This document shows, piece by piece, positions 39,638 through 50,350 of a stretch of 64,000 nucleotides of DNA. This stretch comes from Tillandsia leiboldiana (taxonomy: Eukaryota > Streptophyta > Magnoliopsida > Poales > Bromeliaceae). The notes below the pieces were generated by a model. That model saw only the letters and a list, made by a program, of their open reading frames with translations. It ran no database searches and was not told where the DNA came from. Within the stretch, counting starts at the first letter, position 1, and every line of letters starts with the position of its first letter. The DNA lies in NCBI GenBank assembly GCA_029204045.2, contig CM055062.1:3428048-3492047 (forward strand), read 5' to 3'. The position numbers and the translations under genes were made by a program.

Positions 39638-42556
39638 ATGGTTGAAGGTGGAAACATCAACCGACCCCCGTTCTTCGATGGAACAAATTATGCGTACTGG
39701 AAAGTGCGGATGAAAGCCTTTTTAATTTCCATCGACGAACGGGTGTGGCAATCAATTGAATTAGGATGGTCTAATCCAACTGAATTTACTGGTGATGTTC
39801 ACACCTTAAAACCTAGGTCGAAATGGACCAAGGAAGAGTTAGATTCATCTTCTTACAATGGCAAGGGAATTAATGCTATTTTTAATGCCTTATCTCAAAC
39901 TGAGTTCTCTCGCGTCTCAGCATGTGAGACTGTGAAAGAAATCTGGGATGTTCTTCAGGTTACACATGAGGGAACTAACCTCGTGAAGATTCAGAAACTG
40001 CAAATGCTTACGAGCAAGTTTGACTCTATCTTGATGGCAGAAAATGAATCTTTCACGGACTACTATACACGATTGCAAGATATCGTAAACTCATGTGCTA
40101 ACCTGGGAGAGAAGATTCCAGAATTTAAGATTGTAAGAAAGATCTTAAGAACTCTTCCTGAACGATTTCGCCCAAAGGTTACTGCCATTGAAACTATTAA
40201 ACACCCGGACGAAATACGTGTAGAAGAATTAGTTGGTTCATTACAAACTTATGAAATGACATTTACTACTAACAATTCTTCTCGAAAGGCATCCACTTCT
40301 AAGTCTTCAGGTTATGCGTTGAAAACAACTAAGGAAGAAGACGCGGATACATCCTCCTCAGACGATGACGAGAACCTTTCTATGGAGGAATTTGAGAAGC
40401 AGCTCGCTCTCTTGACAAGGAAGTTTCGCCGCAACTTTCGAAGGGGCAATTCAAGCAAATCTCCATCCTTCGGAAAGTCGAACAAAGGCAAGGGTACTTC
40501 AAGTTACAAGTCAAGAAAGCAAGAGAACTTCTCAAAGGATAAGAAAAGTTCAGAAGGACAACTACAATGCTTTAAATGTCGAGGCTACGGCCACATTGCA
40601 ACGGAGTGTCCTAACAAGTATCCGGCAAAGAAGAAGGCGATGCAAGTCGTCACTTGGGATGACAACTCAATGTCAAATGAGTCGTCTTCGAGTGATGAAG
40701 AAAAGAGCTCCACCGCATTCCACGCGTCCGTATCTTCACCCTTCATGTGCTTTATGGCAAGTACATCCGAGTCGTTGTCCAACTCCACTGTTGATAAGAA
40801 TGCAACGGACAATGAATCGGATGATTCGGAAGGTGAAGATTTTGCTCTAGCCTACCACAGACTTTTGAGGGATTCAAAGAAAGTGGCTAAGCAAAACAAG
40901 AGTTTGAGAGGGAGAGTGCATGATCTCGAAGAAGAAGCAAAAAGAGCGACTTCTCTCTCAAACGCTCTTGAAGTGGAAAGGGAAAACCTGATAAAAGCAA
41001 ATGTTTCCCTTCAAGAGTCCAATGAGCAACTTGAGAAGGAACATACAAATCTGGTGGATAACGCCAATCACTTCTCAAAGCTCTACAACGAGGCTCGACA
41101 GGATAACCTGGAAATGACAAAGACCATTTTCCAACTCAAGAATGACTTACAGCGATTCTCTTCAGGAAGGAGTAAGTTGGATAGACTTCTTGGTCTTGGT
41201 CAATCAAATCGGTTCGGCCTCGGATACACTCAAACTGGAAACAGTCCAAGTTCGAGTGGGACAGTTTTTGTGCCTCAGTCGGTATCTCCTCCTCCGACAC
41301 CGGAATTCAAGACAAACAACGACAACAAACCTACTTCATCCTCTTTGGGATCGTCAAGATCTAAGGTATGTTTTCGTTGTGGTGTTTCAGGGCACATAAG
41401 AAGATATTGCAAGACGGGAGTCGAACGCTCATCTCAAGCACCTCTTGCAACAACTACCAAAAAGGCTCCTCCCCGGAAATCAAAGCAACACTTTTCAAAT
41501 GAAAAGAGACTTGGTAGTTCATCGCCCAAGACGATTTCATCAAGGAGCAACAATCGCTATAACAAGACGCTTTCACCAAGGCATATAACTTCACGACCAT
41601 TACCGACGCACTCCAAAAAGGTTTGGGTGCGCAAAGGTGAAATTTTCCCTTGTCTTGTTTCCAATGTTTCCTTGCATGCATATGATAGTTCGTCTTGGTA
41701 TCTGGATAGCGGGTGTTCCCGTCATATGACCGGTGACAAAAATAGTTTTCAAAATCTTGAGAAAATTTCCGGAGGACACATTATTTTCGGAGACGGTCGA
41801 TCTTCCAAAATTGTTGGAAAAGGGACGGTAGCTATTCTAGATGGCCCGATTTTGAAAAACGTCTTATTTGTTGATGGCCTTAAGACTAACCTCATAAGCA
41901 TAAGTCAACTTTGCGACAATGGTTTTTCAGTTAACTTTTCATCTGTTGAATGCGTTGTAACTGATAAGGACCATGCCTTCTTTTTAAAAGGGGTTAGATC
42001 TGAAAACAATTGTTATGTTGTTCCTAATAAATTTTCTGAAAATTGTAACTTAGCCGCTTTGAATAATGAAACTCTTTGGCATGAAAGGCTAGGTCACTTA
42101 AATTTTAAGGAACTTACTAGAATTTCAAACAAGGACGTGGTCAAGGGGGTTCCAAAACTTTTATTTAAACAAAACGTTGTGTGTGGTGGTTGCCAAAAGG
42201 GTAAACAGTCTAGGACTGCACACAAGAACTTGAACCACGTTGGTACAAAACGGCCCTTGGAACTTTTGCACATGGATTTAATGGGGCCGACCCGTCAACC
42301 ATCCTTGGGAGGTAAATGGTACATTTTCTTATTGGTTGATGATTTCTCTAGGTTTTCTTGGGTAGCATTTTTAAAAGAGAAAGCTGATACGTTTGACTCT
42401 TTTCATGAGATTTGCCATCGTATTATGATTGAAAAGAATGAAAAGATCATTCGTGTTAGAAGTGATAGAGGTGGAGAATTCATAAATTCAAAATTCATTG
42501 ATTTTTGCACTTCAAATGACATTAAACATGAATTCTCGGCACCCTATACACCTTAG
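39638..42556 (+). CDS. Sirevirus C gag-protease-integrase (972 aa, stopped by TAG)
   Basis: An uninterrupted frame from gag into integrase. Gag core spans residues 1-190; the first CCHC knuckle is C311/C314/H319/C324; a coiled coil lies at about 420-520; a second knuckle is C578/C581/H586/C591; aspartic protease DSG is at about 690; the integrase zinc site (HERLGHLNF, CGGCQKGK) follows, with the first two catalytic acids in HMDLMGP and RSDRGGEF. The frame ends at a TAG (42554-42556) where copy A/B has a Gln codon, just before the region with the third catalytic acid (VVERKN). Unlike copy A/B there is no stop after the coiled coil, so gag and pol are fused. Copy C has YTQT where A/B has YTRT before the second knuckle. 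Confidence 0.9.
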   Translation: MVEGGNINRPPFFDGTNYAYWKVRMKAFLISIDERVWQSIELGWSNPTEFTGDVHTLKPRSKWTKEELDSSSYNGKGINAIFNALSQTEFSRVSACETVKEIWDVLQVTHEGTNLVKIQKLQMLTSKFDSILMAENESFTDYYTRLQDIVNSCANLGEKIPEFKIVRKILRTLPERFRPKVTAIETIKHPDEIRVEELVGSLQTYEMTFTTNNSSRKASTSKSSGYALKTTKEEDADTSSSDDDENLSMEEFEKQLALLTRKFRRNFRRGNSSKSPSFGKSNKGKGTSSYKSRKQENFSKDKKSSEGQLQCFKCRGYGHIATECPNKYPAKKKAMQVVTWDDNSMSNESSSSDEEKSSTAFHASVSSPFMCFMASTSESLSNSTVDKNATDNESDDSEGEDFALAYHRLLRDSKKVAKQNKSLRGRVHDLEEEAKRATSLSNALEVERENLIKANVSLQESNEQLEKEHTNLVDNANHFSKLYNEARQDNLEMTKTIFQLKNDLQRFSSGRSKLDRLLGLGQSNRFGLGYTQTGNSPSSSGTVFVPQSVSPPPTPEFKTNNDNKPTSSSLGSSRSKVCFRCGVSGHIRRYCKTGVERSSQAPLATTTKKAPPRKSKQHFSNEKRLGSSSPKTISSRSNNRYNKTLSPRHITSRPLPTHSKKVWVRKGEIFPCLVSNVSLHAYDSSSWYLDSGCSRHMTGDKNSFQNLEKISGGHIIFGDGRSSKIVGKGTVAILDGPILKNVLFVDGLKTNLISISQLCDNGFSVNFSSVECVVTDKDHAFFLKGVRSENNCYVVPNKFSENCNLAALNNETLWHERLGHLNFKELTRISNKDVVKGVPKLLFKQNVVCGGCQKGKQSRTAHKNLNHVGTKRPLELLHMDLMGPTRQPSLGGKWYIFLLVDDFSRFSWVAFLKEKADTFDSFHEICHRIMIEKNEKIIRVRSDRGGEFINSKFIDFCTSNDIKHEFSAPYTP

Positions 42557-43699
42557 CAGAATGGTGTTGTTGAGCGCAAAAACAGGGTTGTACAAGAGAT
42601 GGCGCGTGTGATGCTTCATAGCCGAAATTTACCGCTACATTTTTGGGCTGAAGCCGTGAACACCGCTGTCTATGTCATTAATAGAGTTTACTTGCGCCCA
42701 GGAACTTTAAATACACCATATGAGCTGTGGTTTAGTAGAAAACCAGATATCAAATACTTTCGTATCTTCGGGAGTCGATGTTATATTTTACGTGACCGTG
42801 AAAATCTTGGAAAGTTCGACTCTCGAAGTGATGAAGGGATCTTTTTGGGTTATTCTACGAATAGCAGAGCATATCGAGTATTTAACATTGAATCTAAGAC
42901 GATCGTAGAATCTATAAATGTTAAAGTAGATGAAGCTTTTCACTTTGGATCTAGAAAATCTACCCTCGATATCTCTCTAGATGATGATTCTCCTGTTAGT
43001 GCATCTTCTCATGATAATACTTCCAATATTAATGATGCTTCTAATGGCTCTTCTAGTTTATCTGATGTGCAGGAATCATCTCATGTATCTCCGAGTACTC
43101 CGTTTCAACAAACGTTACGAATCTCCAAGGATCATCCGGAATCGAACATCATTGGAGATCCACAAGAAGGAGTTAGAACTCGGAAGCAGTTGGTTTGTGG
43201 ATTCGCTTGCTACGTATCGTTAATCGAACCAAAGAACATAGATGAAGCTCTTCAGGATGACTACTGGATTAAAGCAATGCAGGAAGAGCTCCATCAATTT
43301 GAGCGAAACAAAGTCTGGGAATTAACGAAGCCTCCAAAGCAACATAATGTGATAGGTACCAAATGGATCTTCAAGAACAAGAAAAATGAGGATGGTACTA
43401 TCATCAGGAACAAGGCACGATTAGTTGCTCAAGGTTATTCTCAAGTAGAAGGTATAGACTTTGACGAAACATTCGCCCCTGTAGCTAGACTCGAGTCCAT
43501 TCGTATACTGTTTGCTATTGCTTGTCATTTTAAAATCAAATTATTTCAAATGGACGTTAAGAGCGCATTTCTAAATGGTTTTTTAAATGAGGAAGTTTAT
43601 GTGGCTCAACCGAAAGGTTTTGTAGATCATAAACAACCTAACCATGTTTTTCGTTTGAAAATGGCTCTTTACGGTCTGAAACAAGCACCGCGAGCATGA
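42557..43699 (+). pseudogene. Sirevirus C integrase C-terminus and RT, continuation past TAG, ends at TGA
   Basis: Same frame as the upstream ORF; an internal Met occurs at 42599. It contains the end of integrase (NGVVERKN), the acidic linker and the RT fingers and palm (WIFKNKKNEDG, QMDVKSAFLNG, MALYGLKQAPRA). It is ended by TGA at 43697-43699, where A/B has a Trp codon, a G-to-A change. The next frame shift is near 43828, where one T of the FGAT codons is missing relative to copy A. Confidence 0.85.
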
Positions 43700-44658
43700 T
43701 ACGAAAGGTTAACAAAGCACCTTTTGGAGAAGGGCTATACTCGAGGGGGAGCTGATAGGACTCTCTTTGTGAAGCATTATCAAAGCAATTTCATTGTAGC
43801 ACAAATCTATGTCGATGACATTGTATTGGCGCAACAAGAGATAATGATGCTTCTAAATTCGCGGAGACCATGGAAAGCGAATTTGAGATGTCCATGATGG
43901 GCGAATTGACTTATTTTCTTGGATTGCAAATTAAACAAAATGATGAAGGTATTCACTTGAGTCAATCCAAGTATGCAATGGAGTTGGTCAAAAAGTTTGA
44001 TCTAGAAAATTGTAAAGATTTTCCAACTCCAATGGGAACTAGCCACAAGGGACTTGGAAGTGAATCACATAGTGAGAATGTAGACGAGAAACTGTATAGA
44101 AGTATGATTGGAAGTCTACTTTACCTCACGGCTAGTCGCCCGGATATATCCTTTAGTGTTGGGATTTGCGCGAGATATCAATCAGCACCAAAGGAGGTTC
44201 ACCTGAAAGCGGTGAAACGGATCATCCGGTACATCAAAGGATCAATTAATTTCGGAATTTGGTATCCTATGGGAACAAGTCTGGATATTGTTGGATACTC
44301 AGATGCCGATTGGGCAGGATCAGTGGATGATCGGAAAAGCACGAGTGGTGCATGCTTCTATCTTGGCCATTGCCTTGTTGCATGGCACAGTAAAAAGCAG
44401 AATTGCATAGCACTCTCGACTGCCGAAGCGGAATACATTTCAACTGGAAGTTGCTCAACTCAACTCATTTGGATGAAAAGCGTATTGAGCGACTTCCGCA
44501 TTTCAGCATCTTCGGTAACAATTCTTTGTGACAACACAAGTGCAATTAACATTTCTAAAACCCTGTGTTGCACTCTAGAACAAAACATATTGAACTTAGA
44601 TATCATTTTCTTAGAGAGCTAGTTGAATCAAATACTCTTCAACTTCATATATTTCAAC
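43700..44658 (+). pseudogene. Sirevirus C RT end and RNase H, frameshifted, cut by gap
   Basis: The frame from 43870 reads MSMMGELTYFLGLQIKQ and then RNase H (YSDADWAG, STAEAEYI, LCDNTSAI). A lost A near 44560 shifts the frame again, and the contig ends at 44658. Both indels lie within 850 bp of the gap, as seen at the other contig ends, so they may be sequencing errors. Confidence 0.8.
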
Positions 44659-44758
44659 NNNNNNNNNNNNNNNNNNNNNNNNNNNNNNNNNNNNNNNNNN
44701 NNNNNNNNNNNNNNNNNNNNNNNNNNNNNNNNNNNNNNNNNNNNNNNNNNNNNNNNNN
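44659..44758. other. Assembly gap (100 N)
   Basis: Exactly 100 N. Left of it Sirevirus C is cut inside RNase H. Right of it contig 3 begins at the first base of an LTR. The real distance and content are unknown. Confidence 0.98.
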
Positions 44759-45411
44759 TGTCACGCCCCGGAACCCGGGCTCAGCCAACAGATCCGCGCG
44801 TGCACATGGGATTTCCCGAGTACACGAAGCGCTGGTAACAATAAAAGAGCATAATACAGAGCTGAAGTGGAAGAACCACATAGTATCTCAGACTGGAACT
44901 ACTAATAAAGCTGTAATAAGTACAATAATCTCCCAGCTCACCAAAATAGTACATCCAGCTGGCGAAAGCCAGACCTAGAAGAAAAGAAGAATACCACAGT
45001 CTGAGTAAAGGGTGCAGCATCTATCTAACATCTCTCAGTCTCCAGGAGATCTATCTATTCAGCGATCCCCTTACCTCGATCAGCTGCCGATGGCCTAGCA
45101 GCTCCCGCAGACGACTCTGCAAACATAAAGGAGAAGAAAGAAACAGAAAAGAATAATGGGGGTGAGAACTACCAGATAAACTAGTAGCCTCCCCTAGTGG
45201 GCAAAAACCTCAACTCTGGACGCACCCACTAGGGATACTAGAGGCCAGAAAAGGAATAAGTGGTAAAGCTGTAAACAGAACTGCTGATAAAGGGAAACCA
45301 CCACTAGTATGCCTCTAAATGTCATGTAGCATGAAATTGACTGTATGCAACAATACCAAACATGCCTGCCTGAAATAACTCAGTCTTGTGTCACTGGTAC
45401 TGCCTGCTGTG

Positions 45412-45560
45412 CCTTGCCAAATCGGGTATGCTGGCCAATGCATAACACCGATGGGATAGTGTTTGCCAAATCGGGTATGCTGGCCAACGCATGACACCGA
45501 TAGGGAATAGTGTTTGCCAATTGGGTATGCTGGTCAACGCATACACCGATAGGGGATAGG
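45412..45560. repeat. 48-50 bp minisatellite in the element E LTR (3 units)
   Basis: Three units of ttgccaaatcgggtatgctg plus about 28 bp. The same three occur in the other LTR at 53131-53280. Confidence 0.85.
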
Positions 45561-46231
45561 AGTCTCAAGGACTCAAAGTCTGTCTGTAACACACTCCGGA
45601 GTGGCACTCGAGGGGAGGCGACCCACACGAGTAATATCTCAGTAATAAGTATCAGAAGTGCCATAAAACAGCAGGACTGGATCATGACTATGATCAAAGT
45701 GGGAAAAACTATCCACTAAAGAAACCCCCGATCTGATGCCATAGTACTTAACAAGTGGGAAAACCACCCACTAGGATAACCCGATCCTCAGCTGATGCAA
45801 AATAGACCAGACTCATCCCTAATCTGATGCAAGGATAAATATCTGGTCGACCGCCTACTGTCCGCGGTCACCGCAACACCCCACAAGTTTATAATCTAAC
45901 ATAACCTTGGCTATACTATCCCAAAACCCCTGCTCATACTCGAGCGGAACAAGCACTGAAAGCAAAAGAGAGCAATAAAACATGTCAAGTCTTAATATGA
46001 TAGTGTAGCAATAAATAGTGGCCCTACCTGATGTCCGGGCATGCATGCAACTGTCTTTATTTTAAAAGTTGTAAAATAGTGTCAAAGATTTGAAAAGATT
46101 GATTTACTGAATAAAAGTCATTTGCATGCGAGATTATAGCCTTTGTCTCAATCACAGTGTCCCAATATAAGTCATCATAGTCATCTGTGGGTTATATTAA
46201 ATTTTAGGAGAGTTCGTCCCAGCGTTCTCAT

Positions 46232-46400
46232 CAATTGTCCTGTTAGTAGTCCTGTTAGTAGTCCTGTTAGTAGTCCCAATAGTTCTCATCAATTTAGTTT
46301 GTCCCAATTGTTCTCATCAATTGTCATATTAGTTTGTCCCATTGTTCTTATCAATTGTCATATTAGTTTGTCCCAATTGTTCTCATCAATTAAATTTTAA
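46232..46400. repeat. 12-bp and longer TTAGT/CAATT repeats in the element E LTR
   Basis: Here cctgttagtagt occurs three times and in the other LTR (53960-54008) four times. It is followed by repeats of tttgtcccaattgttctcat in both. Confidence 0.85.
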
Positions 46401-47868
46401 GGGAGTTCCAGTAATCCCAGTGAGCTTGTCAAAAATGAGGTAAGCAACAACCGCCCACCTCGAACAGCTCAAATCACACCCAGATAGTCTCCTGGCTGTC
46501 CACAGTCCCCTAGAACTGCTGTCTGCCGAGAACGGTGCCCTACAGCAACACACATTGCACAGGGTGTAACTATATTATTCATAAAAATACAGCTTTTGCT
46601 GTTTTTCAAATAGCACGAAAAGAGAGGAGTTTTTCACCTCTGTATAGTGCTCAGAAAAATCCGGAAAAATTACGGTTGCGTTCCTCGCGAAGAGTAGATC
46701 AAAATCGACTCTTTAAACGCCTCGATCTGATGCTCCTACGCCAAGATAAAAATCGGAGAAGTTGACACTGTCCAGAAATTTCCACAGCAAAAAGGGGGGT
46801 CAAAGAGGCCTCGGGAAACGTGCCAAAAGTACGAAATGGAGCAAAGTGATCAACACGGAAATCGAGCCTTACCTCTTAGGAACGCGCTGTCGCAAAAATC
46901 GTCCAAAAATTCCTCCTGGTTAGCCCACAGGGAATTTTCGACGGAACTGCGACGGGAAATGGGCCGAAAAAGAAAACCGTCGCAGTGTGCCGCGTCGCAG
47001 ATAACTCACTAACTGTAACTCCAAAAATTCTGAGATTTGGAGGAGAGAGAGAAGAGAGAGAGGAAGAAATTTCGTAGAGGGCACATGCCCTGATTCTCAC
47101 TCTAAGGCCCGCAAATCGAGGTGGGAATGAGAGGGGGTGGGGATTACTATTTATAAATGGGCTGGGGCTCCACACAGGATCGGATCCGAACAGGGAACAC
47201 CGAAACGGTGCCAACCAAAACGCACCACGCGTCCACAAAACAGGAAACAGCCTGTGCAAGGGCCACTCGGAAGCCGCCACGTGTCCACGTGGTGCACAGG
47301 CCCGGTCCCCGCGCCGGGTCTTCCGGAAGATGTTGGCCAATCGGAGCGCCGCCACGTGACCTTCTAGAAAGCCGGCCGGCCAATAGGGAAGCGCCACGTG
47401 TCAAGGTAAGTCTTCGGTGCACCCGGTGCACGCCATGCCGTGGACCGCTGCACCAGCGCCCCCCCGCCCGCATGCCGTGCGCCGCGGCGCTCTGCCGCGC
47501 GCTCCGCCGCTGCGCCGCCGCTGTGCCGCCGCCTGCCGCCCGCCCGCCGGTCGCCGCCGGCTGCCGGAACAGTAATTCCGGCAGCCGGAGTTACTGTTCC
47601 GGTGAACAGTGTTTTGGCGCCGAAAAATAAAGTGAATATACCGTTTTGATCGTTTTCCGCGCGCTGAGTCCAAATCCGCTGTCCATTTCGCCAAATTCTC
47701 ATCCGAAATTTTGCCGAAAGCTCCCGGAAAATCCCATTTGCTCCGATTTTCGCGCAGAGTCTATATTAAATGTCCAATTTTGATTCTACAAGCTTTGTTT
47801 CACCGAATAAGCTCCCTACAATCACTGTTTAATGTTGCACAGTTCCTGCGGGAGTCTGGATCATCACA

Positions 47869-47880
47869 TCCTCCCCCACT
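47869..47880 (-). promoter_or_regulatory. Polypurine tract of element E
   Basis: The minus strand reads AGTGGGGGAGGA directly before the 3' LTR. Confidence 0.9.
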
Positions 47881-47921
47881 AAAAAGAGTTTCGTCCTCGA
47901 AACGAGACTCAACAACAATCC

Positions 47922-48746
47922 TCAGTCCAAAGTCTCAAATAAGTAGGGGTAGGCGTCCCTCATCTCCGACTCAAGCTCCCATGTAGCCTCGCGCTCGTCA
48001 TGATTGCCCCATTGAATTTTCACATAGGGAATGGCCCTACTGCGCAATTCTCTCACCTCTCGGTCCAGAATTCGCAGTGGGCGCTCCTCATACCTCAAAT
48101 CCTTGCTGATCTCAAGCGGTGTGAAGTCGATGACGTGCGATGGGTCGAAGATATACTTCCTCAAAGTAGAAACATGAAATACATCATGGACACCAGCAAG
48201 CCTTGGAGGAAGTGCGAGTCGGTAGGCAACTGGCCCGATACGCCCCAATACCTCAAAGGGTCCAATATATCGGGGGCTAAGTTTCCCACGAATGCCGAAC
48301 CTCCTGATTCCTTTGGACGGCGAGACTTTCAGGGATACATGATCTCCAACCTGAAATTCTAAGTCTCGTCGCCGAATGTCGGCATAGCTCCTCTGTCGGT
48401 TTTGGGCGGTCTGAAGATGCTTTCGAATCACCCGGACCTTCTCTTCTGCCTCTATCAAGACATCTGGTCCCAAGGTCCGTCTCTCGTCTACGTCCCTCCA
48501 ATAAAGTGGTGATCGACACTTGCGTCCATACAATACTTCAAACGGAGCCATCTGAATGCTCGCTTGAAAGCTATTGTTGTACGCGAATTCAGCCAAAGAT
48601 AAATGCCGAATCCACCCTCCGCCGAAATCCAAGACACAAGCCCTCAGCATGTCCTCCAGGATTTGTATCGTCCGTTCTGACTGTCCATCCGTCTGCGGAT
48701 GAAAAGCAGTACTGAACCTAAGTTCAGTCCCCAAGGCTGTTTGCAA
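47922..48746 (-). CDS. Chromovirus integrase C-terminal half with chromodomain (274 aa)
   Basis: Begins with the last part of the catalytic core (FHPQTDGQSERTIQ, holding the third catalytic Glu), followed by the structural stretch (FAYNNSFQ, YGRKCRSPLYW), the DNA-binding GPFEVLGRIGPVAY region and a C-terminal chromodomain. Key chromodomain features are the ILDREVRELRSRAIPYVKIQ strand pair and TWELESEMRDAYPYLF helix. Chromodomains direct such elements to marked chromatin. A TGA (48751-48753), replacing an expected Trp codon, separates it from the upstream integrase. Confidence 0.9.
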   Translation of the reverse strand: MQTALGTELRFSTAFHPQTDGQSERTIQILEDMLRACVLDFGGGWIRHLSLAEFAYNNSFQASIQMAPFEVLYGRKCRSPLYWRDVDERRTLGPDVLIEAEEKVRVIRKHLQTAQNRQRSYADIRRRDLEFQVGDHVSLKVSPSKGIRRFGIRGKLSPRYIGPFEVLGRIGPVAYRLALPPRLAGVHDVFHVSTLRKYIFDPSHVIDFTPLEISKDLRYEERPLRILDREVRELRSRAIPYVKIQWGNHDEREATWELESEMRDAYPYLFETLD

Positions 48747-48752
48747 ACTCCT

Positions 48753-49871
48753 TCAGAAATGCGAAACAAACCCCGGGTCTCTATCTGAAACAATGGAGGC
48801 GGGTATTCCAAGTAATCTCACAATATTGTCTAGATATAACTGGGCTAGTCGCTCAAGTGGCCACGTAGTCTGCATGGGCAGAAAGTGCGCCGACTTGGTA
48901 AGTCTATCTACAACTACCCAGATAGCGTCTGCTCCTCCCTGGGCCCTCGGTAGTCCGACCACAAAGTCCATTGTAATGTGGTCCCATTTCCACTCGGGGA
49001 TTGGGAGACTTTGTAACTTGCCAGCTGGCACTAGATGCTCAGCTTTCACTTGCTGACAAGTTAAACACTGGGCCACAAATCTCCCAATATCCCTTTTCAT
49101 GCCTTTCCACGAGAAGTGTGCCTTGAGGTCCTTATACATCTTAGTCCCACCAGGATCTAGGTTATAAGGTGTATAATGGGCCTCTCGCAATATCTGTTCT
49201 CTAATCTCCACATGTATTGGCACACATGCTCGGTTCCTGTACCTCAGTACTCTCGAGGCATCTACCGTAAAGTCCCCTGACTGATCACTCGGAATATGAT
49301 CTCTAATCCTGGCCAAGTGGGGGTCCTCACTCTGTTTCTCTTTGATCCTGTCCAGCAGAGTGGGCTGCAAGACTAAAGATGTCAGTCTAGCAGTGACCCC
49401 AGGGGACACAACCTCTATCTCGAGTCGTCTCATTTCCTCTAATAGCGGTGCCTGGTCTGTGATCAACATAGACAAACTTTGCACCGCCCTCCTACTCAAG
49501 GCATCAGCGACCACATTAGCCTTGCCTGGGTGGTAGAGAATATCATAATCCTTTAATAGCTCTAACCACCTACGTTGCCTCAAATTCAACTCCTTCTGTG
49601 TGAACAGGTATTTTAGGCTCTTGTGGTCGGTGTAGATTTCACAATGCTCCCCATATAGATAATGACGCCAAAGCTTTAGTGCAAACACTACAGCAGCAAG
49701 CTCCAAGTCATGGGTAGGGTAATTCTTCTCATAATCCTTGAGTTGCCTTGATGCGTAAGCAATTACCCTCCCTTCTTGCATCAACACACAACCAAGTCCG
49801 CTGTGTGATACATTGCTGTAGATCACGTATCCTTTCCCCATAACAGGGAGGGAAAGGATAGGAGTGGTCAT
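48753..49871 (-). CDS. Chromovirus RNase H and integrase N-terminal half (372 aa)
   Basis: RNase H occupies about residues 1-125 (HDLELAAVVFALKLWRHYL, TDHKSLKYL, ANVVADALSRR), but the first catalytic position reads YSNVSHSG where the family has Asp. Integrase follows, with a zinc site in which one His of the HHCC set appears replaced (YNLDPGGTKM), Cys pair CLTCQQVK, first acid in ITMDFVVGLPR and second in IVSDRDPG. The frame ends at a TGA at FVSHF. It is joined to RT by a one-base loss in an A run near 49875. Confidence 0.88.
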   Translation of the reverse strand: MTTPILSLPVMGKGYVIYSNVSHSGLGCVLMQEGRVIAYASRQLKDYEKNYPTHDLELAAVVFALKLWRHYLYGEHCEIYTDHKSLKYLFTQKELNLRQRRWLELLKDYDILYHPGKANVVADALSRRAVQSLSMLITDQAPLLEEMRRLEIEVVSPGVTARLTSLVLQPTLLDRIKEKQSEDPHLARIRDHIPSDQSGDFTVDASRVLRYRNRACVPIHVEIREQILREAHYTPYNLDPGGTKMYKDLKAHFSWKGMKRDIGRFVAQCLTCQQVKAEHLVPAGKLQSLPIPEWKWDHITMDFVVGLPRAQGGADAIWVVVDRLTKSAHFLPMQTTWPLERLAQLYLDNIVRLLGIPASIVSDRDPGFVSHF

Positions 49872-50350
49872 TAATCTATTTTCAGCTCCTCAAAGTTCTT
49901 TTGACAATCCTCACTCCCGATAAACTTCACTCCCTTACGCGTCAAGCGAGTGAGGGGTGTGGAGAGCTTCGCAAAGCCTTCCACAAACCGACGGTAATAC
50001 CCAGCTAAACCCATAAAGCTACATACCTCAGAAACCGTCGTTGGTCGGGGCCAATCCCGAACCGCCTCAATCTTTGCTGGGTCCACTGCCACACCTGCGG
50101 CAGAAATCACATGGCCCAAGAAGACTACCTCCCGAAGCCAAAACTCGCACTTTGCCAGCTTGGCATACAACTTCTTTTCTCGCAGAAGTTGCAGCACAAC
50201 CTTTAAGTGCTCCTCATGCTCAATATCACTTCGGGAGTAAATCAAGATATCATCAATGAATACTACTACGAATCGATCCAAGTATAGTCGGAAGATCCGG
50301 TTCATTAAATCCATGAATGCGGCAGGGGCATTAGTTAGCCCAAGAGGCAT
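49871..50350 (-). CDS. Chromovirus reverse transcriptase, palm to connection (159 aa)
   Basis: Contains MPLGLTNAPAAFMDLMN, the catalytic FIDDILIYS and the CEFWLREVVFLGH and GLAGYYRRFV motifs. The last 30 residues pass into the connection toward RNase H. Stops immediately upstream include a TGA where an Arg codon is expected. Confidence 0.9.
   Translation of the reverse strand: MPLGLTNAPAAFMDLMNRIFRLYLDRFVVVFIDDILIYSRSDIEHEEHLKVVLQLLREKKLYAKLAKCEFWLREVVFLGHVISAAGVAVDPAKIEAVRDWPRPTTVSEVCSFMGLAGYYRRFVEGFAKLSTPLTRLTRKGVKFIGSEDCQKNFEELKID

Larger units (their letters stand above)
38256..44658 (+). mobile_element. Sirevirus copy C, 5' part (cut by gap 2)
   Basis: A plus-strand relative of copy A with 5' LTR 38256-39604, primer site 39607-39618, gag-pol from 39638 and the contig end inside RNase H. 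It differs from copy A/B by many substitutions in LTR and coding sequence, so it is an independent insertion. The third ORF, polypurine tract and 3' LTR are lost in the gap. The five bases before the LTR are atcta, and no partner can be checked. Confidence 0.92.
44759..47868 (-). repeat. Element E 3' LTR (3110 bp)
   Basis: Termini are TGTGATGATCC (47868) and GGGGCGTGACA (44759) on the minus strand. The U3 has G-boxes CACGTG at 47278, 47286, 47353 and 47395, then a TATA box (TATAAATAG, complement of 47148-47156). ORFs inside it lie in the GC-rich U3 and are not conserved as proteins. Confidence 0.93.
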
